From positions 1 through 31,317 of the forward strand of contig CAYSYM010000045.1 of assembly GCA_964435115.1 (NCBI GenBank): a DNA stretch of 31,317 nt. Reading direction: 5' to 3'. Shown here piece after piece: positions 23,688 through 31,266 of the stretch. The notes under the pieces were generated by a model that did no database searches, was not told where the DNA came from, and worked only from the letters and a program-made list of their open reading frames with translations. Numbering within the stretch: position 1 is the stretch's first letter; the number at the start of each line of letters is the position of its first letter. The position numbers were made by a program, and so were the translations under genes. Source of the stretch: CAYSYM01 sp964435115 (lineage in GTDB: Bacteria; Chloroflexota; UBA6077; CF-72).

Positions 23688-24149
23688 ATGGCGACAGGTC
23701 GCGAGCTGCACGCGGCGCTGAAGGCGCGGGGAGTGCGCCTGACGCGGCAGCGCCAGCTCATCCTCGAGGCGCTCGCGTCGCTCCCCGGGCACATCTCCGC
23801 CGACCTCGTCTTCCAGCGCGTGGTCGAGCAGTTCCCCGACGTCAACATCTCGACCGTCTACCGCACGCTGGAGCTGCTCCAGGAGCTCGGGCTGGTCAGG
23901 CACACCCACTTTGACGACGGCGTGGCGCAGTACCACCTGGCGCACGAGCCCGCCCACCAGCACCTTGTCTGCCGGGCGTGCGGCGCCGAGCGCGAGCTGG
24001 ACATGGCGCTGCTGGAACCCGTGGCGGCGCGGCTCAGGGCCGAGTACGGGTTCGAGCCCGACCTGGCGCACTTCGCCATCGTGGGCCTGTGTCGGGAGTG
24101 CCGCGGGCGGGGCGAGGAACGGAGTACACGCGAAGCCGCTGGCGCGTGA
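23688..24149 (+). CDS. Fur-family metalloregulator (Fur/PerR/Zur type)
   Basis: The 153-residue product has the winged helix RLTRQRQLILEALASLPGHISADLVFQRV, PDVNISTVYRTLELLQELGLV, then the metal-binding dimerisation half. It carries both structural zinc CxxC pairs (C95-C98 in HLVCRACG and C135-C138 in GLCRECRG) and the His/Asp-rich sensory region HTHFDDGVAQYHLAHEPAHQHLVC. These are the family hallmarks; ligands alone do not tell Fur from PerR or Zur. The divergent peroxiredoxin gene favours a PerR-like peroxide sensor. Length is normal, and the ATG at 23688 is fixed by the promoter and by the KARGVRLTRQR spacing. A short CCCCT...AGGGG repeat (24153-24171) separates it from convergent metH. Confidence 0.92.
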   Translation: MATGRELHAALKARGVRLTRQRQLILEALASLPGHISADLVFQRVVEQFPDVNISTVYRTLELLQELGLVRHTHFDDGVAQYHLAHEPAHQHLVCRACGAERELDMALLEPVAARLRAEYGFEPDLAHFAIVGLCRECRGRGEERSTREAAGA

Positions 24150-24183
24150 ACGCCCCTGGCCGCCAGAGGGGAGACGAGGGCAG

Positions 24184-27100
24184 TCAGGCGACGCCAGCGG
24201 CCTGGCGCACGGAGAAGTACTTGGCCTCGGCGTGGTGGACGACGATCGCCGCCGTGCTGTGCTCGGGGTCGAGGTGCCCTGACAGGCTCACCCGCAGCCC
24301 GATCTGCTCTTCCGTGCGCAGAAGTGGCATCACCTTGTGCTGCTCCAGCACGTCCGGGCAGGCCGGGTAGCCCCAGCTATACCGCAGCCCCTGGTTCGGC
24401 GCCAGGCCGAGCGCGCGGCGGGCGGCGTTCTGAGCATACTCGGCCAGCGCTTCGGCCGTGCTGGACGCGAGGCCATTGACGTAGAGCATGCGGCTGTAGT
24501 CCCCGGCCTCCTGTAGCTCCTGCACATACTGGCCGGCGCGAGGCCCGGTGCTGACCGCCTGCAGCACCACGACGTCCCGTTCGCCGGCGCTGAGGGGTCG
24601 GAAGTAGTCAGCCAGGCAGAGCTGCTCGCCGTCCGGTTGGCGGGGGAACTCGAGCCGCGCCAGCTCGACGTCGTGGCGCCCGGGATCGAAGACGACGAGC
24701 TGGTCGCCTTCGGCGTTGCAGGGGAAGAAGCCACCGACGATGCGCGCCTCCAGCCAGCCGTCGACCAGGGCATCCTCCTGCAGTCGTCCCAGCTCCGGCT
24801 CGAACAGCTCGCGCACAATCCGCTCGTACTCCGCGCCCTTGGCGCGGTGGCCGCCCCAGTGGTGGCGGAAGAGCGTGTTCAGGTCGAGGTGCTGCCACAC
24901 CGCGCGCAGGTCGGCCGCGATCTTCCGCGCGCCCCAGTACGGCGGCGCGGGTACTGGCAGGTCGCGGCGCGGCCCGCTGCCGCGCCTGGGGAGGACGCGG
25001 GCGACGGGCGCCTCGTCCTGCCTGTCGCGCTCCGCCTCGATCTCCGCGCGCACCCGCCGGATGAGCCCCTGCCGCTGGGCCGGCTCCCCGCTGAGCTGGT
25101 CCATCGTTCCGAGCCCCTCGAAGACGTCCTTGCAGTAGAAGACACCCGGCTCGTAGATCCTGCCATCGGGCAGGATCGCGCTGCGGCGCCCAAAGGCGCG
25201 GTTGATGGCCGCGCCGCCGATGAGCACTGGCAGGTGGATGCCGCGTGCGTCCAGCTCCTGCACGACCAGCGGCATCTGCCTGGACGTGCTCACCAGCAGC
25301 GCCGAGAGACCGATCGCGTCGGCCTTCTTGTCCAGCGCCGCCTCGATGATCGTATTCGCCGGCACCTGCTTGCCCAGGTCGTGGACCGTGTAGCCATTGT
25401 TGGCGAGGATAGTGATCAGCAGCGACTTCCCAATGTCGTGCACGTCGCCGTAGACCGTGGCGACGACGAGCGTGCCTTTGGTATAGCCCTCCTGTTTCTC
25501 CAGGTACTGTTCCAGGTGGCGTACGGCCCGCTTCATCACCTCGGCGCTCTGGAGGACGAACGGCAGGATCAGCTCGCCGGCGCCGAAGCGGTCGCCAACC
25601 TCCCTCATCGCAGGTAGCAGCACCTCGTTCAGCACGCCCACCGCGGCGCTGGAGACCGCCGCCCGGCTGGGCTGTCCGGCACCCTCCCCCGGTGCGAGCG
25701 GGGCTCCCAGGCGCTGGGCCACCGCCTGGTCCAGCAGCGCCTCGATCCCTTCCTTCTTGCGGTGGAGGATGCGCTGGTGGATCCGTTCGTCCACCGGCAG
25801 GCTGGCGTCCTCGTTCGCCGTGGCGTCCTTCTGCACGACTTCCACCCCCTCGAACGCGGCCAGGAACCGCGGGAGCGCATCCTCGCGCCGGTTGTAGATC
25901 AGGTCTTCGGCCAGCGCCCGCTGCTGGGCGTCAATCTCGGCGTACGGCGTCAGGTGGGCCGGGTTGACGATGGCCATGTCCAGCCCGGCCTGGACGCAGT
26001 GGTACAGGAACACCGAGTTGAGCACGCCGCGCGCCGCCGGCGAGATGCCAAAGGACACGTTCGACAGACCGAGGCTGGTGAGCACTCCCGGCAGCTCCGC
26101 TTTGACGCGACGGATGCCTTCGATCGTCTCCGCGGCATCGCCGCGCAGCTCCTCCTGGCCGGTAGTCAAGGGGAAGGTAAGGACGTCGAAGATCAGGCGG
26201 TCGGCGGGCAGGCCGTGCTCCAGGCAGGCGACCTGGTACACGCGCCGGGCAATCTCCACCTTCCGGGCGGCGGTGTGCGCCATCCCCTGCTCGTCGATCG
26301 TCATCGCCAGGAGCGCCGCCCCGTGCTCGCGGGCGAGCGCGACGAGCCGGTCGGTCTTGGCCCGGCCAGCTTCCAGGTTGGTGGAGTTGATGACGGCCAG
26401 GCCGGGGTAGGCCTCGAGCGCTGCCCGAACGACCTCGGGCTCAGTCGAATCGATCACCAGGGGCGCCTCGACCGACGAGCGCAGCCGTTTGACCACCTCG
26501 ACCATCTGGCGGGCTTCGTCCGGGCGCTCGGTGAGCGCCACGCACACGTCCAGCAGGTGGGCGCCGCCGTCTACCTGCTCGCGCGCGACTGCCTGCAGCT
26601 CGTCGTACTGGTCGGCGAGCAGCAGCCGCTTCACCTTGCGGCTGCCCTGGGTGTTCACGCGCTCGCCGATGAGAGTGGGGGGAGGATCCTGCCGCAGGTC
26701 GACGGCGCGGATGCCGCTGGCCACGCGCTGCCGGCCGGCCACGCTGTCGCGCGGGGCGCGCACGCTGCCGCGCAGCGCGTGGACCACCTGGCGGAGGTGC
26801 TCGAAGGTCGTGCCGCAGCAGCCGCCCACCGCGTCCACCCCGAGCTCCTCGACGAACTCCTTGAGCGCCGCCGCCAGCTCCTGCGGCGCCAGCGGGTAGC
26901 ACGCCTGTCCGCCGCCCAGGTTGAGCGGGATCCCCGCATTGGGGATGACGCTGACCGGCCGCCGGGTGTTCTGGACGAGGTAGCGCACCGGCTCGCGCAT
27001 GTAGTCGGGGCCGGTAGAGCAGTTCAGGCCGATCACGTCGGCTTCGAGGGTTTCCAGGATCGCCAGCGCGGCACCGACGTCGGTGCCGAGCAGCATGCGG

Positions 27101-27711
27101 CCGTTCGTGTCCAGGGTCATCTGGGCCTGGATCGGCACGACCCGCCCGCTCGCCTGGAAGGCGCGGCGGGCGCCGTGGATAGCGGCCTTCGTCTCCAGGA
27201 TGTCCTGCTGGGTCTCCACGATCAGGAGGTCCGCGCCGCCCTCCAGCAGGCCGCGGGCTTGCTCCTCAAACGTCGCCACGAGCTGCTCAAAGGTGATGCT
27301 GGAGAGGGTAGGATCATCCGACGAGGGCAGGAACCCGCTCGGCCCAATGGCGCCAGCTACGAAGCGCGGGCGACCATCGCGCGCCTCGAACTCGTCGCAC
27401 ACGGCGCGCGCGATCTGTGCCCCGGCGCGGTTGATCGCCGCGGTGCGGTCGGCCAGGCCCCACTCGCTCAGCCGCAGCCGGCTGGCCTGGAAGGTGTTGG
27501 TCTCGACGACATCGACGCCGGCCTCGAGGAAGCCGTGGTGCAGGCTCGCGGGAGCGTCTGGGCGGGTGAGGCAGAGCACGTCCATGCAGCCCTCGTACGC
27601 CGGCCCGCCGAAATCCTCAGCCGTCAGGTTGAGCCGCTGGAGGTTGGCCCCCATGCCGCCGTCGAAGACGAGCACACGCGTGCGCAGCTCGGCCAGGTAA
27701 TCGCGTGCCAC
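24184..27711 (-). CDS. metH: Cobalamin-dependent methionine synthase MetH, full length
   Basis: The 1175-residue enzyme methylates homocysteine from 5-methyltetrahydrofolate through B12. All four modules are present. The homocysteine domain (about 1-320) has zinc ligands C231 (GLNCSTGPD) and C298/C299 (GGCCGTTFEH). The pterin domain (about 345-610) has PTLIGERVNTQGS and FGISPAARGVLNS. The cap and B12 domain (about 640-890) has GDVHDIGKSLL with H758 as the cobalt ligand, followed by GLSALLVSTSRQMP. The AdoMet reactivation domain (about 920-1175) has YSWGYPACPDVLEQ and ends HHAEAKYFSVRQAAGVA. GTG 27711 is chosen because GGGAGGTG precedes it and the reading begins at the family's normal N-terminus. 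Its leader carries an S-box riboswitch, so expression should fall when SAM is plentiful. Confidence 0.96.
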   Translation of the reverse strand: MARDYLAELRTRVLVFDGGMGANLQRLNLTAEDFGGPAYEGCMDVLCLTRPDAPASLHHGFLEAGVDVVETNTFQASRLRLSEWGLADRTAAINRAGAQIARAVCDEFEARDGRPRFVAGAIGPSGFLPSSDDPTLSSITFEQLVATFEEQARGLLEGGADLLIVETQQDILETKAAIHGARRAFQASGRVVPIQAQMTLDTNGRMLLGTDVGAALAILETLEADVIGLNCSTGPDYMREPVRYLVQNTRRPVSVIPNAGIPLNLGGGQACYPLAPQELAAALKEFVEELGVDAVGGCCGTTFEHLRQVVHALRGSVRAPRDSVAGRQRVASGIRAVDLRQDPPPTLIGERVNTQGSRKVKRLLLADQYDELQAVAREQVDGGAHLLDVCVALTERPDEARQMVEVVKRLRSSVEAPLVIDSTEPEVVRAALEAYPGLAVINSTNLEAGRAKTDRLVALAREHGAALLAMTIDEQGMAHTAARKVEIARRVYQVACLEHGLPADRLIFDVLTFPLTTGQEELRGDAAETIEGIRRVKAELPGVLTSLGLSNVSFGISPAARGVLNSVFLYHCVQAGLDMAIVNPAHLTPYAEIDAQQRALAEDLIYNRREDALPRFLAAFEGVEVVQKDATANEDASLPVDERIHQRILHRKKEGIEALLDQAVAQRLGAPLAPGEGAGQPSRAAVSSAAVGVLNEVLLPAMREVGDRFGAGELILPFVLQSAEVMKRAVRHLEQYLEKQEGYTKGTLVVATVYGDVHDIGKSLLITILANNGYTVHDLGKQVPANTIIEAALDKKADAIGLSALLVSTSRQMPLVVQELDARGIHLPVLIGGAAINRAFGRRSAILPDGRIYEPGVFYCKDVFEGLGTMDQLSGEPAQRQGLIRRVRAEIEAERDRQDEAPVARVLPRRGSGPRRDLPVPAPPYWGARKIAADLRAVWQHLDLNTLFRHHWGGHRAKGAEYERIVRELFEPELGRLQEDALVDGWLEARIVGGFFPCNAEGDQLVVFDPGRHDVELARLEFPRQPDGEQLCLADYFRPLSAGERDVVVLQAVSTGPRAGQYVQELQEAGDYSRMLYVNGLASSTAEALAEYAQNAARRALGLAPNQGLRYSWGYPACPDVLEQHKVMPLLRTEEQIGLRVSLSGHLDPEHSTAAIVVHHAEAKYFSVRQAAGVA

Positions 27712-27726
27712 AGGTGCCCACCTCCC
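27712..27726 (-). promoter_or_regulatory. Hairpin enclosing the metH ribosome-binding site
   Basis: AGGTG-gg-CACCT (minus strand, 27723-27712) is self-complementary and includes the metH Shine-Dalgarno GGGAGGTG (27726-27719); the GTG start follows directly. It is a natural switch element for the riboswitch upstream, by occluding the ribosome site. No T-rich terminator is seen between aptamer and gene. Confidence 0.6.
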
Positions 27727-27743
27727 TTCCCGCAGGCTCACGG

Positions 27744-27834
27744 GCCGCTCGCCACCTGGCGGTCGCACCGTAGGGAGTCCTCGGTTGCGGGTGTGGTCGC
27801 CGGTCCAGGTCCCTGCCACACGCTCTCGAGCGCG
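27744..27834 (-). ncRNA. SAM-I (S-box) riboswitch upstream of metH
   Basis: Read on the minus strand, the segment matches the S-box core in order. P1 is CGCTC (27832-27828) with GAGCG (27750-27746), then AGAG. P2 is GTGTGG pairing with CCACAC, enclosing AGGGACCTGGACCGGCGA, which parallels the consensus AGGGAcuGGCCCgacGAA. Next come GCAACC, a small P3 (ACCG/CGGT), GGTGC-GAccgCC (consensus GGUGCcAAuuCC), and a short P4 before the P1 return strand. It lies about 35 nt before metH, a typical SAM-riboswitch target. The helices are G/C-rich and P1 is short; the SAM-IV and SAM-I/IV variants are the alternative classes. Evidence is motif order plus pairing, without a covariance search. Confidence 0.83.
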
Positions 27835-28145
27835 ATCTCTCGCCCAACCGTAGCAACCGCTGCCGTGCCCCGGCAACACACACGCACGCAGGGGTGCGGA
27901 TCCAGCGCCTTCCCGTGCTCGGTGCGCCCAGCCGTGCTACGCCCTCGTGGGGACCTATGGGCGTCAGCCCCCAGAAGGAACCTGTCTCCCCTTCCCGGGG
28001 AACGGGCAGGGAATGGGGAAAACCGAAACACCCTGGGTGCGGATCCTCGCGCCAGCATCTCCCGGGGCGGCGGGGCGATTCCGCGTGGGCGGCGCGCTGC
28101 CAGTGGTAGAATTCGCCACTCTGGCCTGAGGATCGAGGGGCAGCC
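27835..28145. promoter_or_regulatory. Divergent intergenic region between the metH leader and the BFN gene
   Basis: These 311 bases contain no supported gene. Seen here are a 12-bp direct repeat GGGTGCGGATCC (27892-27903 and 28035-28046), a CCCC-ttccc-GGGG hairpin near 27990, and on the plus strand TAGAAT (28107-28112), the likely -10 of the BFN/accDA operon, flanked by AGTGG (28102-28106) and CCACT (28116-28120), a possible operator. GAGGGG at 28135-28140 is the ribosome site for GTG 28146. The metH promoter must lie on the minus strand here, but no clear -10/-35 was identified. Confidence 0.45.
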
Positions 28146-28706
28146 GTGCGAGTCTGGCGTCGGGTATTCCAGCGGCTGCTCTACGCGCTCTACCGCAAGC
28201 GCGCCACCATCCTCGTGCTCCTGGTGCTCGGCGTGGGCGGAGGGAGCTACCTGCTCTGGCGCAACAGCGTGGCCACCGAGGCGGCCGCCGCGGGCGTCCT
28301 TCCCGTCGAGGTGGCGATCCAGGACTTCCAGCCGCGCTCCAACGGCACCGCCACCCTCACCCTCAAGGAGAAGGGTGGGCAGCGCCGGATCGCCATGGAC
28401 GTCACCGGCGTCGAGGTCCTGGTGATCGCCCGCGAGCAGGGCTACCGCACGCAGATCGAGCCGCCCAGGTCGTACGACCTCCTCCGCGACGTGATCCAGC
28501 AGCTCGGCGGCCGGCTGGACCGCGTGGTCATCAACGACGCCAGCGACACCGAGTACTTCGCCCAGCTCGTGGTCTCCGCTGCTGGCGAGCCTCGCGTGAT
28601 CCAGGCGCGTCCCTCGGACGCGGTGGCGCTGGCGCTCCGCGCGGGCGCGCCCATCTTCGTCGAGGACCGCGTCCTCGGGCGGGCATCACCGCCGAGGGGT
28701 GGCTAG
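28146..28706 (+). CDS. Membrane-anchored bifunctional-nuclease (DUF151/BFN) domain protein
   Basis: The 186-residue product has a basic N-terminus (MRVWRRVFQRLLYALYRKR), one transmembrane segment (about 20-38, ATILVLLVLGVGGGSYLLW), and then a BFN domain (about 51-178) with GGQRRIAMDVTGVEVLVIAREQG, RSYDLLRDVIQQLGGRLDRVVINDASDTEYFAQLVV and RVIQARPSDAVALALRAGAPIFVEDRVL. The RPSDAVALALR segment is the domain signature. BFN proteins have been described as dual DNase/RNase, but physiological roles are poorly known, and most are soluble; here the orientation suggests an external or membrane-bound domain. The gene ends 2 nt before the TTG start of accDA, so they are one operon. Confidence 0.82.
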   Translation: MRVWRRVFQRLLYALYRKRATILVLLVLGVGGGSYLLWRNSVATEAAAAGVLPVEVAIQDFQPRSNGTATLTLKEKGGQRRIAMDVTGVEVLVIAREQGYRTQIEPPRSYDLLRDVIQQLGGRLDRVVINDASDTEYFAQLVVSAAGEPRVIQARPSDAVALALRAGAPIFVEDRVLGRASPPRGG

Positions 28707-28708
28707 GG

Positions 28709-30499
28709 TTGGCGACGCCGCCATCCGGCGACCTCCCCTCAACCACCGCCCAAGACGCGCAGCCGTGCCCCTCGTGCGGGGCGGCCCGGGCCGGGCCAGC
28801 CTGGGACCGGTACCGGGTGTGCGGCTCCTGTCGCTACCACTTCCCGATGACCGCGCTCGAACGGGTCGACCTGCTGGCCGATCCGGACTCGGTGCGCGAG
28901 ATCAACCCGTCGCTGGTCTCGGGTGACCCCCTCCTCTTTACGGATCGCGTCTCCTACCGCGACCGGCTGCAGGTGGCGCGACGCGAGACCGGGCTGAACG
29001 AAGCGGTGGTCACGGGGAGCGCGCGCATCAACGGCCGCGAATGTGTCCTGGCCGTGTTCGAGTTTGGCTTCCTGGGCGGGAGTATGGGGAGCGTGGTCGG
29101 CGAGAAGGTGGCGCTCGCCCTCGAGCTGGCCGCTGACCGGCGCGTCCCTTTCATCTCGGTCGTCGCCAGCGGCGGCGCCCGGATGCAGGAGGGGATGCTC
29201 AGCCTGGTGCAGATGGCCAAGACGACCGCCGCGGCGATGCGGCTCCACCAGGCCGGTGTTCCCTCCATTACGGTGCTCACCAATCCGACGACCGGCGGGG
29301 TGTACGCGAGCTTCGCCAGCCAGGGAGACTTCCTGCTGGCGGAGCCGGGCGCGCTCATCGGCTTCGCCGGCCCGCGCGTCATCGAGCAGATCACGGGGCA
29401 GGCACCGCCCGCGGGTACCCACACGGCCGAGTTTCTGCTCGAGCACGGGCAGCTCGACGCGGTCGTCGACCGCGCCCGGCTGCGCGGCGTCCTGGCGACC
29501 ATGCTCCAGCTCTTCCACGCCGGCCCGGCCGGCGAGACGCGCGTGCAGGGGGAACCGTACCGGCCGCCGCCAGCGGCGCCGCCGTCCGCCTGGCAGGAGG
29601 TCCTGCTGGCCCGGCATCCCGAGCGGCCCACTGCCGCCGACTACGTGCGCCGCCTCATGCCGCACTTCGTGGAGCTGCACGGCGACCGGGTCTTCGGTGA
29701 CGACGCCGCCATCATCGCCGGGGTTGGCGATCTGGCCGGCATGACCGTCTTCGCCATCGGCCAGGAGCGCGGGCACGGCGACCCGCGCCGCAACGGCGGG
29801 CGCGTGCGCCCGGAAGGCTTCCGCAAGGCGGCGCGCATCATGCGCCTCGCGGCCGAGCTGCGCTACCCGCTGGTCACGTTCATCGACACGCCGGGCGCCC
29901 ACCTCGACTACGAGACCGAGGCCCGGGGGCTGGCGGGCGCACTCTCGAACTGTCTCGCCAATATGAGCGTCCTGCCGGTCCCAACCGTCGGCGTGGTGAT
30001 TGGCGAAGGTGGTAGCGGTCCGGCCCTCGCCCTCGGGGTGGCCGACCGAATCCTGATGCTCGAGCACGCCGTCTACTCCGTCATCGCGCCCGAGGGGGCT
30101 GCGGCGATCGTCCACCGCGACGCGGCGCACGCGCGGGAGATCGCGGACGCGCTGAAGATCACCGCCTACGACTGCCAGGTGCTCGGCGTCGTCGACACCG
30201 TGGTGCCGGAGCCGCAGGGTGGCGCTCACCTGGACCCCGACTACGCGGCGCTCCTGTTGCGCGGGGAGCTGGTGAACGCGCTGAAGGAGCTGCGGCGGCG
30301 GGACTCCAGACGCCTGGTGGAGGAGCGCTACCGCAAGTTCCGCCGCCTGGGCGAGTTCGAACGGCTGGTCGAGGCGGCCGAAGGCCAGCGCGCCGAAGCG
30401 CTGCGCGGGGCGATCAGGCGCGGCCTGGGATCGCTCAGCCAGCTCCGCGACCGCTGGCCGCGCGGGCGGGCGCCCGCGCCGCAGCCGACCAGCGAGTAG
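28709..30499 (+). CDS. accDA: Fused acetyl-CoA carboxylase carboxyltransferase (AccD-AccA)
   Basis: A single 596-residue protein carries both carboxyltransferase halves, which make malonyl-CoA from carboxybiotin and acetyl-CoA. The AccD half (about 1-275) has a four-Cys zinc ribbon (C20, C23, C38, C41), GFLGGSMGSVVGEKVA, SVVASGGARMQEGMLSLVQMAKT and NPTTGGVYASFASQGD. After a Pro-rich linker (276-298) comes the AccA half with YVRRLMPHFVELHGDR, RPEGFRKAARIMRLAA, TFIDTPGAHLDYETEARG and VVIGEGGSGPALALGVADRILMLEHAVYSVIAPEGAA. The N-terminal helices of separate AccA are missing, as in other fusions. The TTG start, 2 nt after the BFN stop, is supported by GAGGGGTGG at 28694-28702. BC and BCCP subunits are not in the window. 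A 14-bp stem hairpin follows. Confidence 0.92.
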   Translation: MATPPSGDLPSTTAQDAQPCPSCGAARAGPAWDRYRVCGSCRYHFPMTALERVDLLADPDSVREINPSLVSGDPLLFTDRVSYRDRLQVARRETGLNEAVVTGSARINGRECVLAVFEFGFLGGSMGSVVGEKVALALELAADRRVPFISVVASGGARMQEGMLSLVQMAKTTAAAMRLHQAGVPSITVLTNPTTGGVYASFASQGDFLLAEPGALIGFAGPRVIEQITGQAPPAGTHTAEFLLEHGQLDAVVDRARLRGVLATMLQLFHAGPAGETRVQGEPYRPPPAAPPSAWQEVLLARHPERPTAADYVRRLMPHFVELHGDRVFGDDAAIIAGVGDLAGMTVFAIGQERGHGDPRRNGGRVRPEGFRKAARIMRLAAELRYPLVTFIDTPGAHLDYETEARGLAGALSNCLANMSVLPVPTVGVVIGEGGSGPALALGVADRILMLEHAVYSVIAPEGAAAIVHRDAAHAREIADALKITAYDCQVLGVVDTVVPEPQGGAHLDPDYAALLLRGELVNALKELRRRDSRRLVEERYRKFRRLGEFERLVEAAEGQRAEALRGAIRRGLGSLSQLRDRWPRGRAPAPQPTSE

Positions 30500-30509
30500 C
30501 CGAGGGTCG

Positions 30510-30543
30510 GCGCAGGGGCCGGGGCCGCACCCGGCCCCTGCGC
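30510..30543 (+). terminator. Perfect 14-bp stem hairpin after accDA
   Basis: GCGCAGGGGCCGGG (30510-30523) pairs exactly with CCCGGCCCCTGCGC (30530-30543) around GCCGCA, starting 11 nt after the accDA stop. Like the hairpin at 1788-1819 it has a 14-bp stem and no T-tract, suggesting a shared terminator style in this genome. Confidence 0.65.
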
Positions 30544-30640
30544 TGTCCGCCTGGAGAAACGACGCGGGAAGCGCCCAGGCGGACTCCCGGGCCTCGTGCG
30601 AGCAGAGCGGCAGGGCCAACGCCGCGCGCGGCGCGGGCGC

Positions 30641-31225
30641 CTACTGGTTCGGGAAGGCGTCGCCGCTCCCACCGGCGTATGACACGTCTGCCTCCCGTCG
30701 GCCGCGCCGCCCGCGCCACAGGAGGTAGCCGGCGGTACCGGCCGCCAGTGCGCTCGCCAGCGCCTGGCCGCCGGCCGCCCACCGCGATCGAGCGATGCTG
30801 GCGCCTCCACGAGCGCCCCTGGCAGCCGTGTCGGCTACCTCTGCCACACGCTCGCGGCTCAGCCGGGACGGAAACCGGATGCGGCCCCAGCGCGTCCGTA
30901 CTTCCTCCACGGCCGGCGGCGCCGCGTTCAGCGCCTGGCCCTTCCAAGCGCGGGGGCTCAGCCGCTGGGTGACATCGGCGCCGATCCGGGCCAGTCGTCG
31001 GCGCGCGTCCTCGGCCGGAGCACTCGCGCCCGCAGCTTGGGCCGCACGCTCCAGCTCCGGTCCCTCCTTGCGGCCGCGCAACAGCCGCCAGGCGACGAGC
31101 GCCGCCACCAGGAGCGCGGTCCCTGCCCCACCGGCGGGTGCCGCGGCGTCTGCGGCCGGCCGGCGCTCCATCACCGCCTCGCGGTCCGGCAGCCGCTCCG
31201 CCACGTCCCGGGCCAAGCCCCTCAC
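30641..31225 (-). CDS. Membrane protein of unknown function, start uncertain
   Basis: The product contains an N-terminal amphipathic stretch (RGLARDVAERLPDREAVMERR), one hydrophobic span (GGAGTALLVAALVAWRLLRG), a long charged middle (ELERAAQAAG...RVAEVADTAARGARGG), and a second hydrophobic span (GGQALASALAAGTAGYLLW), ending SYAGGSGDAFPNQ. No family is recognised. GTG 31225 gives 194 residues and is a best guess: it has no clear ribosome site. ATG at about 31171 (MERRPAADA) would give a shorter form, and the frame is open to the window edge, so a longer form starting outside is possible. A run of 12 C (31255-31266) just upstream would decide any longer frame. Confidence 0.5.
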   Translation of the reverse strand: MRGLARDVAERLPDREAVMERRPAADAAAPAGGAGTALLVAALVAWRLLRGRKEGPELERAAQAAGASAPAEDARRRLARIGADVTQRLSPRAWKGQALNAAPPAVEEVRTRWGRIRFPSRLSRERVAEVADTAARGARGGASIARSRWAAGGQALASALAAGTAGYLLWRGRRGRREADVSYAGGSGDAFPNQ

Positions 31226-31254
31226 GCGGCGTCGCCGCCGGGTGGCCGGCCGCT

Positions 31255-31266
31255 CCCCCCCCCCCC
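31255..31266. repeat. 12-nt homopolymeric C tract (poly-G on the minus strand)
   Basis: Twelve consecutive C residues lie just upstream of, or within the 5' end of, the membrane-protein gene at 30641. It is the longest single-base run noticed in the window. Confidence 0.9.

Noticed and set aside
27900..28030. Cobalamin or TPP riboswitch, suggested by GGGGTGC, GAACCTG and CAGGGAA words on the plus strand
   Set aside because: The CTGAGA core of TPP and the GCCACTG plus B12-box pair of cobalamin riboswitches are missing, and the strand points away from metH.
24637..28425. Long plus-strand open frames opposite metH (326 and 887 codons)
   Set aside because: They lie antisense to a complete, fully motif-supported MetH and show only Arg/Leu/Ala-rich composition.
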